In this document: positions 27,983-37,577 of the stretch, one piece after another
How the letters are laid out: every line of letters starts with the position of its first letter
How positions within the stretch are numbered: position 1 is the stretch's first letter
Position numbers and translations under genes: made by a program
From: Methylophaga sp. OBS1
Lineage (GTDB): Bacteria > Pseudomonadota > Gammaproteobacteria > Nitrosococcales > Methylophagaceae
NCBI RefSeq assembly: GCF_026319365.1
Contig: NZ_JAPDMS010000005.1
Location: 124,001-188,000 of the forward strand
Direction of reading: 5' to 3'
Length of the DNA: 64,000 nucleotides
The notes under the pieces: generated by a model
Seen by the model: the letters and a program-made list of their open reading frames with translations, nothing else
Database searches by the model: none
Told to the model about the DNA's origin: nothing

Positions 27983-28532
27983 ATTGTCCTTTTACCCTCG
28001 AATGCAGGTTGATTGTTTCATCATCCAGTGCAGCATGCAGACCAACAGCATCGGTCACCCCCTGCGGTGAATGAATGGTCACTGGCTCCTCAGTATAAGC
28101 CGTGTTGTCTTGCGTATTCAGTGTCAGTCTCTCAGTACGCATTTCAAAAGCGGGATCATCCTTGTTGCTGATAATAACATTTCCGGTCAGCAGTATCGTT
28201 TCCGCATCGCCCTGCGTATGGCCATGTCTGGAGCTGACCACCCATGTGTCCTGACCCGGTTCCAGAAACTCAGTGATCGGCTGGATGATCTCGGTGGAAT
28301 CATCATGCGGAAAATGCGCCATTTCATCGCCTTTGACTATTCGAGCCGGCTCACCATTAATGTCCATAATCGTCATAGTGAAGTCAGTCATGGCGTAGTC
28401 ACTGGTTCGACGGATCTCAGTGCTTTGTTGCGATGGCTGACTGTTGTCGTGAAAAATCAGCCACAGACTGAAGCCTGTGATCAATAACAGGCCCAGTCGA
28501 GCGTATAGGGGCAGGTTAAAAATGGCGTTCAA
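27963..28532 (-). CDS. lptC: LPS export protein LptC
   Basis: A 189-residue bitopic inner membrane protein: one N-terminal helix (LYARLGLLLITGFSLWLIF) and a periplasmic beta-jellyroll (DYAMTDFTMTIMDINGEPARIVKGDEMAHFP; later TERLTLNTQDNTAYTEEPVTI). It passes LPS from LptBFG to LptA. It overlaps kdsC upstream by 17 bases and lptA downstream by 20, typical of this operon. Confidence 0.93.
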   Translation of the reverse strand: MNAIFNLPLYARLGLLLITGFSLWLIFHDNSQPSQQSTEIRRTSDYAMTDFTMTIMDINGEPARIVKGDEMAHFPHDDSTEIIQPITEFLEPGQDTWVVSSRHGHTQGDAETILLTGNVIISNKDDPAFEMRTERLTLNTQDNTAYTEEPVTIHSPQGVTDAVGLHAALDDETINLHSRVKGQYDAPAN

Positions 28533-29037
28533 TTTGATCCTGCAGGTTACCCTGTCCTTCCATAATCAGTTCACACACTTCGCGGGCAGCACCATGGCCG
28601 CCATTGGAGGGGGTGATCCAGTGTGCATGTTTTTTGACGAGGTTGTCAGCATCCTGCACCGCGACAGCAAGCCCGACCCGACTCATGATTGACAAGTCCA
28701 CCCAGTCATCACCCACATAGGCGCATTCTTCGGGTTGCAGGCCCAGTTCTTCAATCAATTGTTCGAATACGGGGAGCTTGACGCGTTTGCCCTGAAATAC
28801 ATGATTGATACCGAGACCATTCATCCGGTGCTCAACGGTTTTTGAAGTACGGCCGCTGATAATGGCGATTTCCACGCCGGTCAGCTGAAGCAGCTTCATA
28901 CCATGCCCATCCCGGGTGTTAAAGGCTTTATATTCCTGGCCATCATCGCCGATGATAATTCGGCCGTCGGTTAAAACACCATCGACATCAAAAACGACCA
29001 ATTTGATTTTCTTCGCTTTTTCCAGAATATCCTGCAT
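28516..29037 (-). CDS. kdsC: 3-deoxy-D-manno-octulosonate 8-phosphate phosphatase
   Basis: A 173-residue HAD phosphatase (C0 type without cap) that makes Kdo from Kdo-8-phosphate. The catalytic DVDGVLTDG motif is at about 17-25, with later motifs AIISGRTSKTVEHR and YVGDDWVDLSIM. It precedes lptC and follows kdsD in the operon. Confidence 0.96.
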   Translation of the reverse strand: MQDILEKAKKIKLVVFDVDGVLTDGRIIIGDDGQEYKAFNTRDGHGMKLLQLTGVEIAIISGRTSKTVEHRMNGLGINHVFQGKRVKLPVFEQLIEELGLQPEECAYVGDDWVDLSIMSRVGLAVAVQDADNLVKKHAHWITPSNGGHGAAREVCELIMEGQGNLQDQIERHF

Positions 29038-29048
29038 TACTTTTCCTG

Positions 29049-30026
29049 TTAGACCACACCGGCACGCAGCAAATCATGCATATTGATAGCGCCGGCCAGT
29101 TGTTGTTGTTCATTCAGAATGATTAGGGCGTTTATTTTGAAACGTTGCATCAGTTCCAGTGCCTCTGCGGCGAGCATATCCGGCTTACCGGTTTTGCAGC
29201 CACGAGTCATGAAAGCAGACAGCGGTTCAGTATGTATGTTCACTTCCTGTGCCAGAACACGCCGTAGATCACCATCTGTAAATATCCCCACGACTTGCTT
29301 GCTGTCGTTGGTCACTGCAGTCATACCCAGGCCTTTGGCCGACATTTCAATCAAAGCTTCACTGATTAATGCCGATTCGCTGATGGTGGGGATTGCCGAG
29401 CCGGTATGCATGATATCACTGACATGCAACAGGAGTCGTCGACCCAGCAAACCGCCCGGATGTGACATGGCAAAATCTTCAGCCGTGAACCCCCGGGCTT
29501 CCAGTAGAGCGATGGCAAGTGCATCGCCCATTACCAGGGCGGCGGTGGTGCTGGAAGTTGGCGCCAGGCCGAGCGGACAGGCTTCACGTTCAACACTTAC
29601 ATCCAAATGGGCGCTGGCACATTGCGCCAGTGTTGAGTCGGGCCTGCCGGTCATCGCAATCAACGGCACATGGCGTCGTTTAATCAACGGCAGGATCGTC
29701 AGAATTTCACCGGTTTCACCGGAGTTGGACAGGGCCAGTACCACGTCTTTATCGGTGATCATGCCGAGATCGCCGTGGCTGGCCTCGCCGGGATGAACAA
29801 AAAATGCTGGTGTGCCGGTACTGGCCAGTGTGGCGGCAATCTTGCTACCGATGTGACCTGATTTTCCCATCCCAATGACGACAATCCGGCCGCTACAGTC
29901 CAGCATAAAATCACAGGCTTTGATGAAATCGTCGTTGATACGATCGCGCAAAGCCGCCACGGCAGCCAGCTCGGTGTCGATGACCGCACAGGCAAGTTCT
30001 CTGAGCTTATCGTGATTGATTTGCAT
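29049..30026 (-). CDS. kdsD: Arabinose-5-phosphate isomerase (KdsD)
   Basis: A 325-residue isomerase making arabinose 5-phosphate for Kdo. It has a SIS domain (VVIGMGKSGHIGSKIAATLASTG, FVHPGEASHGDLGM, SNSGETGEIL) and two C-terminal CBS domains (about 205-325). It abuts the upstream antiporter gene by one base and leads into kdsC. Confidence 0.96.
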   Translation of the reverse strand: MQINHDKLRELACAVIDTELAAVAALRDRINDDFIKACDFMLDCSGRIVVIGMGKSGHIGSKIAATLASTGTPAFFVHPGEASHGDLGMITDKDVVLALSNSGETGEILTILPLIKRRHVPLIAMTGRPDSTLAQCASAHLDVSVEREACPLGLAPTSSTTAALVMGDALAIALLEARGFTAEDFAMSHPGGLLGRRLLLHVSDIMHTGSAIPTISESALISEALIEMSAKGLGMTAVTNDSKQVVGIFTDGDLRRVLAQEVNIHTEPLSAFMTRGCKTGKPDMLAAEALELMQRFKINALIILNEQQQLAGAINMHDLLRAGVV

Positions 30027-31012
30027 TAACTGAGTCCAGGCATATTCTGGTAAGCAAGAAGGCTGTTATAGCCAATATAGACCATCAACATCAATACCCC
30101 GGCGACCCGGCCTATACGACCCTCAGAACAGTAACAGGCAAACAGGAAAAGGCCAAGCGCGAGACCGATCATGAATGGGAAGTCACGGTAGAGCAGCATC
30201 GGGTCGACTGCCGTCGGTGCAATCAGGCCTGGCATCGCAAGGACCGCCAGCAGGTTGAAAATATTGGAGCCCAGGATATTACCGACTGCGATGTCATGTT
30301 CATTTTTCAGCGCGGAAACGACACAGGCGGCCAGTTCCGGCAGGCTGGTGCCGATAGCCACAATAGTCAGGCCGATAATCAAATCACTGACACCGAGCAT
30401 CGTGGCGATACCACTGGCACCCCAGACCAGGGACTTGGAGCCGATTAGCAGTGAAGCGAGGCCAATCACAAAATACCCGCTGGCTTTGCCGGTCGACATG
30501 TTAGGTTCGGCATATTCCTCGGCAAATTCGGCTTCCAGTGGGTCACCCGTACCGAGGCCTTTATAGGCCATCCAGCCCATCGCTGCGATAGTCAAAACAA
30601 AGCCGGCAAACAGAATACTGCCATCAACGCGGCTGAGCACGCCGTCCGTAATCATCACCAATGTCACCAGCATAACAATGGCCAGTACTGGAAATTCTCT
30701 GCGTAAAGTCGAAGAGTTGACCACCAGAGGCGTGATCAGGGTGGTGACTGCCAGCACCAGACCAACATTGGTGATATTGGATCCGACCGCGTTACCAATA
30801 CCCATGGATGGTACGCCGTCGAATGCAGCCAGTGCTGAGACCAGCATTTCCGGGGCGGAGGTACCAAAGCCGACAATAGTGACACCGACAATCAGAGGAG
30901 AAACGCCCAGGTTACTGGCCAGATTGGCGGCGCCGTCGATAAAGCGATCTGCGCCCCAAATCAGCACTGCGAAACCGGCGACGATGGCGAGAATAAATAG
31001 AATGCTGGTCAT
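30026..31012 (-). CDS. yrbG: YrbG-type Na+/Ca2+ exchanger family protein
   Basis: A 328-residue membrane protein with about ten helices and the two inverted alpha-repeats of the CaCA superfamily (VTIVGFGTSAPEMLVSALAA and LTIVAIGTSLPELAACVVSA, each with GNAVGSN/GNILGSN). YrbG is regularly the first gene before kdsD in gammaproteobacteria. Transport specificity is not proven for this subgroup. Confidence 0.93.
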   Translation of the reverse strand: MTSILFILAIVAGFAVLIWGADRFIDGAANLASNLGVSPLIVGVTIVGFGTSAPEMLVSALAAFDGVPSMGIGNAVGSNITNVGLVLAVTTLITPLVVNSSTLRREFPVLAIVMLVTLVMITDGVLSRVDGSILFAGFVLTIAAMGWMAYKGLGTGDPLEAEFAEEYAEPNMSTGKASGYFVIGLASLLIGSKSLVWGASGIATMLGVSDLIIGLTIVAIGTSLPELAACVVSALKNEHDIAVGNILGSNIFNLLAVLAMPGLIAPTAVDPMLLYRDFPFMIGLALGLFLFACYCSEGRIGRVAGVLMLMVYIGYNSLLAYQNMPGLS

Positions 31013-31051
31013 AATGCTCCGTGACTGTCTGAATCCGGTTTATTTGAAACA

Positions 31052-31080
31052 TAAAAAAGCCGGGTCAAAACCCGGCTCTT
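31052..31080. terminator. Terminator between mlaA and yrbG
   Basis: AAAAAAGCCGGGT-CAAA-ACCCGGCTCTTT: perfect stem, with TTTTTT on the minus-strand side. It ends the mlaA transcript and isolates the Kds/Lpt operon. Confidence 0.9.
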
Positions 31081-31111
31081 TATTATAGAGTCTCAATCCG
31101 TGATTGTCGTG

Positions 31112-31843
31112 TCAGTCGTCTTCGAAGACATCGAACTCGTCATTCATTGGTGGATTACCGTCAAACACCAGATATTGCCGGCGAGACATATAAGCATCAC
31201 GAACATAGCTGTATTCATCGGTAGCGGCCTGATCCAGCACTTTTTCCGCTTTCAGCAGATTGGCACGGGTGTCGACGACGCGGGTGCCGACCAGCGCAAT
31301 ACGCGCATCATCACCTTCCACATACATCACAGGATCGGTAAACATATCGCCAATCAAACCGAAGGTATCGCGTACATTGCGGGGGCCGAAGAAGGGGAGA
31401 ACCACATAAGCACCGGGCTCTGCACCCCAGACACCCAGGGTTTGACCGAAGTCTTCATTATTCTTGGTGAAGCCACTCAGGCTGGCGACGTCAAAAATAC
31501 CTGCTACGCCTACCGTGGTGTTCAGCACGAAACGATGCGTGTCACGGTAGGCCTGGTAAAACTTGCCCTGGAACAGATCGTTGATGATGACCGTGATGTC
31601 ATTCAGGTTGCTGAAGAAGTTGCTGACGCCCTGGCTGATGGGGTCTGGCACGACTGCGTCGTAGCCCCGGGCAACCGGTTTGAGCACGGCGGTATCGACG
31701 GCGTCGTTAAATTTATACATGGCGCGGTTGTAGCCTTCCAGTGGGTCGCCGGCGCTTGCGCTTTGGTTAGTGGTGGCACAACCGGTCATGAACAGAACCA
31801 TGACGGCGATACCCAATCTGAAAACGGTACGGAGATGTGTCAT
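31112..31843 (-). CDS. mlaA: MlaA (VacJ) phospholipid-recycling lipoprotein
   Basis: A 243-residue outer membrane lipoprotein that removes misplaced phospholipids from the outer leaflet. The lipobox is FMTGC (Cys22), followed by DPLEGYNRAMYKFNDAVD, LFQGKFYQAYRDTHRFVLNTTVG and GEDFGQTLGVWG-like (NNEDFGQTLGVWG) and YVVLPFFGPRNVRDTFG, all VacJ hallmarks. The other mla genes are not in the window. Confidence 0.95.
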   Translation of the reverse strand: MTHLRTVFRLGIAVMVLFMTGCATTNQSASAGDPLEGYNRAMYKFNDAVDTAVLKPVARGYDAVVPDPISQGVSNFFSNLNDITVIINDLFQGKFYQAYRDTHRFVLNTTVGVAGIFDVASLSGFTKNNEDFGQTLGVWGAEPGAYVVLPFFGPRNVRDTFGLIGDMFTDPVMYVEGDDARIALVGTRVVDTRANLLKAEKVLDQAATDEYSYVRDAYMSRRQYLVFDGNPPMNDEFDVFEDD

Positions 31844-31972
31844 TGAAATCTTTATCCCTGTTTTTTCTTATTTGACTGGCAAATAATCTCATGCCACTCA
31901 GGGCCGATCAAGAGATTGTGTTGTAATTTCGGCAAACAGCAGGATAAATATGTTGTATAAACGCAACAGCCA

Positions 31973-33016
31973 TCAGCTTCCCTTGGCTGAATGCCTGTGA
32001 CCATGCCACTCGGGGTTCTCAGTATTGTCGTACATATATCCGGCAAAGACTTCGCTGCAGGCAAGCCAGCTGTTTTGTCTGGCAAAGTCGATACAAGCCT
32101 GCGAATCCAGCACCAGGGCTTTTTTAACGGCTTCTTCAAGATTCTCACTCAGACTACCGGTGACACTGTCTTTCACCACATCAGCGGGCCCCGTCACCGG
32201 ATAGGCCGCGACCGGTACGCCGCAGGCCATGGCTTCCAGTAACACCAGGCCGAATGTGTCCGTACGACTGGGGAAAACAAAGACATCGGCCGCTGCCACA
32301 TAGCTGGCCAGTTCTCTACCGAATTTGGCGCCGGTGAACATGACCTCGGGATAATCCTGGCGTAGCTGTTCCAGATCCGGGCCATCACCGACCACCACCT
32401 TACTGCCGGGCAAATCCAGATCCAGAAAGGCCTGAATATTCTTTTCCACCGCGACACGGCCCATATTCAGCATGATGGGTCTGGGTAGGTCCAGTGGCTG
32501 TGGGGTGTTCGGTGTGAAAATGTCGGTATCAACGCCGCGGCCCCAGACTTCAACATTGTCAAAGCCACGCTCCAGCAACCGCTGGCGTTGTGACTCGGTC
32601 GGAACCAGTGTGTGCACGGCTTTACCATGAAAACGACGTAGCCAGGCATAGGTCCAGCTCAGCGGAATCGGTGCGCGCAACCTGACATATTCAGGAAACT
32701 GGGTGTGGTAAGAGGTGGTGAACTGAAATTTGTTACGCAGACACCAGCGTCTGGCAGCCATGCCCAGTGGGCCTTCTGTCGCGATATGCACAGCATTGGC
32801 GTGATGCTCGTTAAGTAACTGAGCCACTTTACGACCGGGAAACAGAGCAAGCGGTATACTCGGATAGCTCGGGCAGGGAATGGTTTTAAACAATTCAGGA
32901 GTAATAAAGTGGACTTCATGACCCAGTTGCTCCAGACATTTGCGGGTCTGTTTTAAAGTCCGCACTACCCCGTTGACCTGGGGTGTCCAGGCGTCGGTTA
33001 CTATCACTATTTTCAT
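31973..33016 (-). CDS. Glycosyltransferase family 4 protein
   Basis: A 347-residue GT-B enzyme. The N-terminal domain starts IVTDAWTPQVNGVVRTLKQT, typical of MgtA/PimB-like glucosyl- or mannosyltransferases. The C-terminal nucleotide-sugar domain has FVFPSRTDTFGLVLLEAMACGVPVAAYPVTGP with the EX7E-type glutamates. No membrane helix is present. It is 14 bases from the phosphoesterase gene upstream, with which it forms an operon. Probably it acts on a membrane lipid; the acceptor is unknown. Confidence 0.88.
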   Translation of the reverse strand: MKIVIVTDAWTPQVNGVVRTLKQTRKCLEQLGHEVHFITPELFKTIPCPSYPSIPLALFPGRKVAQLLNEHHANAVHIATEGPLGMAARRWCLRNKFQFTTSYHTQFPEYVRLRAPIPLSWTYAWLRRFHGKAVHTLVPTESQRQRLLERGFDNVEVWGRGVDTDIFTPNTPQPLDLPRPIMLNMGRVAVEKNIQAFLDLDLPGSKVVVGDGPDLEQLRQDYPEVMFTGAKFGRELASYVAAADVFVFPSRTDTFGLVLLEAMACGVPVAAYPVTGPADVVKDSVTGSLSENLEEAVKKALVLDSQACIDFARQNSWLACSEVFAGYMYDNTENPEWHGHRHSAKGS

Positions 33017-33030
33017 TGAGATTGTCTGAC

Positions 33031-33825
33031 CTATGCTGCCTGCACCAGCGCTTGTGGTTGTTCCACCAGATCGGTCCAGTAAAGAATTTCCATTTCACCG
33101 TTAGGGTGTTCGACCAGTGCGGTGCAGCTCTCGACCCAGTCACCGCAATTGTAGTAATCAACATTGTGATGACGGGCAATTTCGGCACGGTGAATGTGAC
33201 CACATACTACGCCGTCAACGCCCTGGCGTGCGGCTTCATGCGCCACCGCTTCTTCAAAGTTGCTGATGTATTGCACGGCATTTTTGACTTTGTGCTTGAG
33301 AAACGCCGCCAGTGACCAGTAAGAAAAGCCCAGTTTTCGGCGCACCAGATTCACATAACGGTTAGCACGTAGCAGCCATTCATAAAGTCTGCTTCCAACT
33401 TTGGCAAGTAGTGGCGAGATTTTCACCACGCTATCGAACTGGTCACCATGCAGGATCAGTAATTTACGGTTATCGGCAGTGGTGTGAATGACTTCATTTT
33501 GAATCTCGACGTTGCCAAACACGGCCCCGTCATAATCACGCAGCATTTCGTCATGATTGCCCGGCACATAGATGACCTTGGTGTTGTGCTTGGCTTTACC
33601 CAGCAGGGTACGAATCACGTTGTTATGGGCCTGGGGCCAGAACATTTTCTTTTTCATTTCCCAGACGTCGATAATGTCGCCGACGAGGTAAAGATAGTCA
33701 CATTCCACTTTATGCAGAAAATCGAGCAGGAAATCGGCGCTGCAACCACGGAATCCCAGGTGAATATCGGATATCCAGACGCTGCGAACTTTTATCTTTT
33801 CTTTCTGACTGACTTGTTTTTGCAT
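33031..33825 (-). CDS. LpxH-like metallophosphoesterase
   Basis: A 264-residue calcineurin-type phosphoesterase with all metal motifs: SDIHLGFRG, GDIIDVW, GNHDEML, HGDQFD and GHIHRAEI. It resembles UDP-2,3-diacylglucosamine diphosphatases but belongs to the group often paired with GT4 glycosyltransferases, so its substrate may be another lipid or sugar diphosphate. Divergent from prlC across 141 bp. Confidence 0.85.
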   Translation of the reverse strand: MQKQVSQKEKIKVRSVWISDIHLGFRGCSADFLLDFLHKVECDYLYLVGDIIDVWEMKKKMFWPQAHNNVIRTLLGKAKHNTKVIYVPGNHDEMLRDYDGAVFGNVEIQNEVIHTTADNRKLLILHGDQFDSVVKISPLLAKVGSRLYEWLLRANRYVNLVRRKLGFSYWSLAAFLKHKVKNAVQYISNFEEAVAHEAARQGVDGVVCGHIHRAEIARHHNVDYYNCGDWVESCTALVEHPNGEMEILYWTDLVEQPQALVQAA

Positions 33826-33966
33826 AATGTGCCCCTACCTTTTATCTTGAGCGCACACTAACTAATTAATATTTCAGCCTGATTAACCTTTTATTGCAGT
33901 ATCGTGACGTAAGACCGTCAGGGCGGCTGTCGTATACTCAGGGCTTACACCGGATCAGAGAGAATT

Positions 33967-36006
33967 ATGAGCAATCCATTACTAGACGATTACACCTTAC
34001 CGCCGTTTTCCAAAATCAAACCGGAACACGTTGAACCGGCTGTGACGCAGGCTATCGACAAAGCCAGAGAGGCAGTCAACACGCTGCTGACGCAGATTTC
34101 CGAGCCGACCTGGGAAACGCTGGTGGAACCGATGGAAGAAATCGAAGCCAGCATTGACCATGTCTGGTCACCGGTCAGCCATATGAACTCGGTGGTCAAT
34201 TCCGATGAACTGCGCAAGGCCTACAATGCCTGTCTGCCAATGCTGAGCGAGTTCGGTACCGAACTGGGGCAGAATGAAGACCTCTACCGCGCCTATAAGA
34301 CACTGGCAGAAAGCGACGCCTACAAACAGCTTGATACCGCGCAGAAAAAAGTGATTGATAATGCGATTCGTGACTTCCGCCTGTCCGGCGTCGAACTGCC
34401 ACCGGCACAACGCGATCAATATAAAAAGATCACGCAGAAGCTGACTGAGCTTAGCGCCAAATTTGAAGAAAACCTGCTTGATGCGACCCACGCCTGGAAA
34501 AAGCATATAACTGATGAAGCCATGCTTTCAGGCCTGCCACCTTCTACCGTGGCGATGGCAGAGCAGTTTGCCAAGCGTGACGGTCTCGAAGGCTGGGTCT
34601 TTACCCTCGACTTTCCCTCTTACATGCCGGTGATGTCCTATGCAGACAACCGGGAACTGCGCGAAGAAATGTATACCGCGTTTGCGACCAAAGCCTCTGA
34701 CCAGGGCCCCAATGCCGGTAAGTGGGACAACACTGACGTCATGGCTGAGATTCTGAAACTGCGTCATGAACTGGCCCAACTACTGGGCTTTAATAATCAT
34801 GCTGAACGTTCTCTGGCCACAAAGATGGCTCAGAGCCCGGAGCAGGTGCTGGAGTTTCTGAATGATCTGGCTGGCCGCAGCAAGCCGATTGCTGAAAAAG
34901 AGTTTGAAGCGCTCAAGGCCTACGCCAAAGAAACCGCGGGCATGGACGATCTGGAAGCCTGGGATGTCACGTATTTTGCTGAGCAACTGCGTCAGCAGCG
35001 TTACGCCATTTCCCAGGAAGAACTCAAACCGTATTTCCCGGAAGACAAAGTCGTTAATGGCCTGTTCGCGGTGGTGAACAAGCTTTACGGGCTGGACATT
35101 ACCGAACGTAAAGACGTCGACATCTGGCATAACGATGTCCGTTTCTTTGAAATTCGTGAGGCCAGCGGTGAACTGCGGGGTCAGTTCTATCTGGATCTCT
35201 ATGCACGCCAGCACAAACGTGGTGGCGCCTGGATGGATGAATGCCTGGTGCGCCGTAAAACCGCCGGTGGCATCCAGACCCCGGTCGCTTTCCTGACCTG
35301 TAATTTCTCGGAACCGGTCGGTGGCAAACCGGCGCTGTTCACCCACGATGAAGTGACCACCCTGTTCCATGAGTTCGGTCATGGTCTGCATCATATGCTA
35401 ACCAAGATTGATTATTCGGGTGTCTCCGGTATTAACGGCGTCGCCTGGGATGCAGTCGAACTGCCCAGCCAGTTTATGGAAAACTGGTGCTGGGAGCGTG
35501 AGGCACTGGATCTGATTGCCGGCCACTACGAAACAGACGAACCGCTGCCAGAAGCGCTGTATCAGAAAATGATCGCGGCGCGTAACTTCCAGTCAGCAAT
35601 GATGATGCTGAGACAACTGGAATTCTCGCTGTTTGATTTCCGTCTGCACCTGGAATTCGATCCCAACGAGTCTAATCAGGTCGAAAAGATCCTGGCTGAA
35701 GTGCGGGATCAGATTACGGTCGTAAAACCACCTAAATTCAACCGTTTCGCTCACAGCTTCGCGCATATTTTTGCCGGTGGCTATGCGGCTGGTTACTACA
35801 GCTATAAATGGGCGGAAGTCTTGTCTGCCGATGCCTTCTCCAAGTTTGAGGAAAACGGCATTTTCGATCGCAAGACCGGTCTGGAATTCCTGTCCTCCAT
35901 TCTGGAACAGGGCGGTTCCAAGGAACCGATGGAACTGTTCATCGAGTTCCGTGGCCGTGAGCCCGAGATTGATGCCTTACTCAGGCATTCCGGGATTGCC
36001 GCTTAA
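33967..36006 (+). CDS. prlC: Oligopeptidase A
   Basis: A 679-residue cytosolic M3 zinc metallopeptidase that degrades peptides, including cleaved signal peptides. The zinc motif HEFGH is at 468-472 and the C-terminal region (FAHIFAGGYAAGYYSYKWAEVLSADAF) is characteristic. GAGAGAATT precedes the ATG. A bidirectional terminator follows. Confidence 0.96.
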   Translation: MSNPLLDDYTLPPFSKIKPEHVEPAVTQAIDKAREAVNTLLTQISEPTWETLVEPMEEIEASIDHVWSPVSHMNSVVNSDELRKAYNACLPMLSEFGTELGQNEDLYRAYKTLAESDAYKQLDTAQKKVIDNAIRDFRLSGVELPPAQRDQYKKITQKLTELSAKFEENLLDATHAWKKHITDEAMLSGLPPSTVAMAEQFAKRDGLEGWVFTLDFPSYMPVMSYADNRELREEMYTAFATKASDQGPNAGKWDNTDVMAEILKLRHELAQLLGFNNHAERSLATKMAQSPEQVLEFLNDLAGRSKPIAEKEFEALKAYAKETAGMDDLEAWDVTYFAEQLRQQRYAISQEELKPYFPEDKVVNGLFAVVNKLYGLDITERKDVDIWHNDVRFFEIREASGELRGQFYLDLYARQHKRGGAWMDECLVRRKTAGGIQTPVAFLTCNFSEPVGGKPALFTHDEVTTLFHEFGHGLHHMLTKIDYSGVSGINGVAWDAVELPSQFMENWCWEREALDLIAGHYETDEPLPEALYQKMIAARNFQSAMMMLRQLEFSLFDFRLHLEFDPNESNQVEKILAEVRDQITVVKPPKFNRFAHSFAHIFAGGYAAGYYSYKWAEVLSADAFSKFEENGIFDRKTGLEFLSSILEQGGSKEPMELFIEFRGREPEIDALLRHSGIAA

Positions 36007-36010
36007 ACAA

Positions 36011-36035
36011 AAAAGGGCCGAAAGGCCCTTTTTTT
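36011..36035. terminator. Bidirectional terminator after prlC
   Basis: AAAAAAGGGCC-GAAA-GGCCCTTTTTTT between convergent genes; perfect stem with GNRA-type loop. Confidence 0.93.
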
Positions 36036-36056
36036 ATGTGCATGCAGAAAGCGGGA

Positions 36057-36473
36057 TTATGAATTCATGCAGATTTGTACGCTTTCCTGTGCGGTCTGAA
36101 TCATCACCATCACATCGTCTTTAGTCACCAGACCGGCATCAATATCTTCTTTCAGTTTCTGATTCAAAGCACGGGTAGTATTGGCGACATCACCGCCTTC
36201 AGCCACCGGCACAATCGCCTGATCACGATATTCATTAGGCAGGTTACTCAGACCTTTGATCTGACATTCAGCCATTTTGGTGACATAGGCATCAGCTTCA
36301 CTACGAATGGCCTTAGCAGTCATGTCCGGTCTGTCACTGCTGAGTTTTTTCACGACCAAAGGTTTCATCTGCTCGCTGTAGTGCTTTTTGTAGTTTTCTT
36401 CTACCTGGGCATCCATAGCCAGGGCTTGCTGAGCGGTGAAAACAAAAGGCAGGAGTAATAATAGTTTTTTCAT
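36057..36473 (-). CDS. Secreted protein of unknown function
   Basis: A 138-residue precursor with a clear signal peptide (MKKLLLLLPFVFTAQQALA, cleavage before MDAQ). The mature part is about 119 residues, mostly helical, with two cysteines (AECQIKGL and VQICMNS) that could form a disulfide. AAGGATATGCA upstream gives the ribosome site. Family not recognised. Confidence 0.75.
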   Translation of the reverse strand: MKKLLLLLPFVFTAQQALAMDAQVEENYKKHYSEQMKPLVVKKLSSDRPDMTAKAIRSEADAYVTKMAECQIKGLSNLPNEYRDQAIVPVAEGGDVANTTRALNQKLKEDIDAGLVTKDDVMVMIQTAQESVQICMNS

Positions 36474-36632
36474 TGCATATCCTTTCGTGTTGGAGCCCCG
36501 ATAACATCACCGGGGTATTGCTACTGAAACATAAGGCGTTGGGAATCAATTTACTGTGAACGATTGATGCATCAATTAGAATGATGCCAACACCGAGATT
36601 CAAACCAGAGTCTGACAGAAAACGCAGATAAT

Positions 36633-36659
36633 AAAAAAGGGCAAGTTGTGCCCTTTTTC
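36633..36659 (-). terminator. Terminator after DksA-type zinc finger gene
   Basis: On the minus strand AAAAAGGGCACAACTTGCCCTTTTTTATT: a six-base stem and T-run, 15 bases beyond the gene stop. Confidence 0.88.
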
Positions 36660-36674
36660 AAAATTCAGACTGAT

Positions 36675-36941
36675 TCAGCGAAGCTGGCTGTCTTTACTGC
36701 CACGGCGGTTAAACAGGCCCGCGGCTTTGTTTTCCTTATCGACTTCTTCCTGACACTGCACGCACAGACGCACCCCGGGAATCGCCTCACGGCGCGCTTC
36801 CGGAATCGCTTCTTCACATTCTTCACAGTACTTCAGGCTTTCGCCCTTGGGCAGTCGCCCACGCACGGCGCTGACCGCGTCTTCCACACTGGCATCAATT
36901 TGATCCTGTACTGCCCCGTCTCGGGACCATCCTCCAGCCAT
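36675..36941 (-). CDS. DksA/TraR-type zinc finger protein (YbiI-like)
   Basis: An 88-residue protein with the zinc finger CEEC-x17-CVQC and the flanking EAIPEARREAIPGVRLCVQCQ that defines the DksA/TraR C4 finger. It starts MAGGWSRDGAVQDQID, as in the YbiI group. It is too short to reach into the RNA polymerase channel as DksA does. GGAGG five bases before the ATG at 36941 fixes the start. Confidence 0.9.
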   Translation of the reverse strand: MAGGWSRDGAVQDQIDASVEDAVSAVRGRLPKGESLKYCEECEEAIPEARREAIPGVRLCVQCQEEVDKENKAAGLFNRRGSKDSQLR

Positions 36942-37199
36942 AACAACCTCCAAATGACTGATTCATAATAGTTTCATTATATTGTAATAGTGGGGATTGG
37001 GATCAAACTTCTCAAGGTGGTTAATTATTGTTCGTAGGTTGGGCTGAGGTACGAAGCCCAACTGACTTTCTGTCATTGCGAGGCCGGTAGGCCGTGGCAA
37101 TCTCTCTGAGCTTAGTTTTTGGTCAAAGCTGGTACGCTGCCGCGGGGGGGGGCATTTATTTTGTTTGTCCAAAAATTCATTAGGAATTAAAAGAAACCG

Positions 37200-37577
37200 T
37201 GGCTTTCCCCAAGCCAAAGTTTCGCCTTGTTGGCGAGTCAGGGATTTGCGCGCCCAAATCCCTAACAACCCAAGGGCGCCCCAATGTGCTGGCCTGCGGC
37301 TCCACTCGTCACAACATTGATTCAGGCGGTCGGCTAAAACTCGCTACGCTCAGACACTAGCCGCCCTCAGACCTGAATCAATGTTATTCCTCGCCAGCAC
37401 AAACGGGGGATAAGGGGCTAACCCTGTAGGCAGGGATAGTAGTTGCCCCCTCTCCCTCGAAGGGAGAGGGGTGGGGTGAGGGTGATTCCGCCCTTTTGCG
37501 CCGCCGAGCATCGCTGAGGTGACTGGATCAGTGCGAGCGCATGTTTGAGCGCAGCGAGTTCGCGAGCACCCAGTCAC
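37200..37577. repeat. Array of nested perfect inverted repeats in intergenic DNA
   Basis: The 778-bp gap between the zinc finger gene and the HEPN gene holds no convincing CDS but a row of hairpins: TGGCTT/AAGCCA (37200-37216), TCGCC/GGCGA (37222-37236), GGGATTTG/CAAATCCC (37241-37262), a nested element 37286-37400 (GTGCTGGC/GCCAGCAC outside, ACATTGATTCAGG/CCTGAATCAATGT inside, CGGCTA/TAGCCG innermost), CCCCTCTCCCT/AGGGAGAGGGG (37447-37471) and GTGACTGG/CCAGTCAC (37519-37577). Further upstream, 37077-37105 reads like dispersed REP-type DNA (CATTGCGAGGCCGGTAGGCC), and a run of G lies near 37144-37152. Confidence 0.8.

Noticed and set aside
36963..37268. ORF of 101 codons on the minus strand in the repeat gap
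   Set aside because: It runs through REP-like sequence, a homopolymer G-run and hairpins, has no ribosome site and no recognisable protein character.
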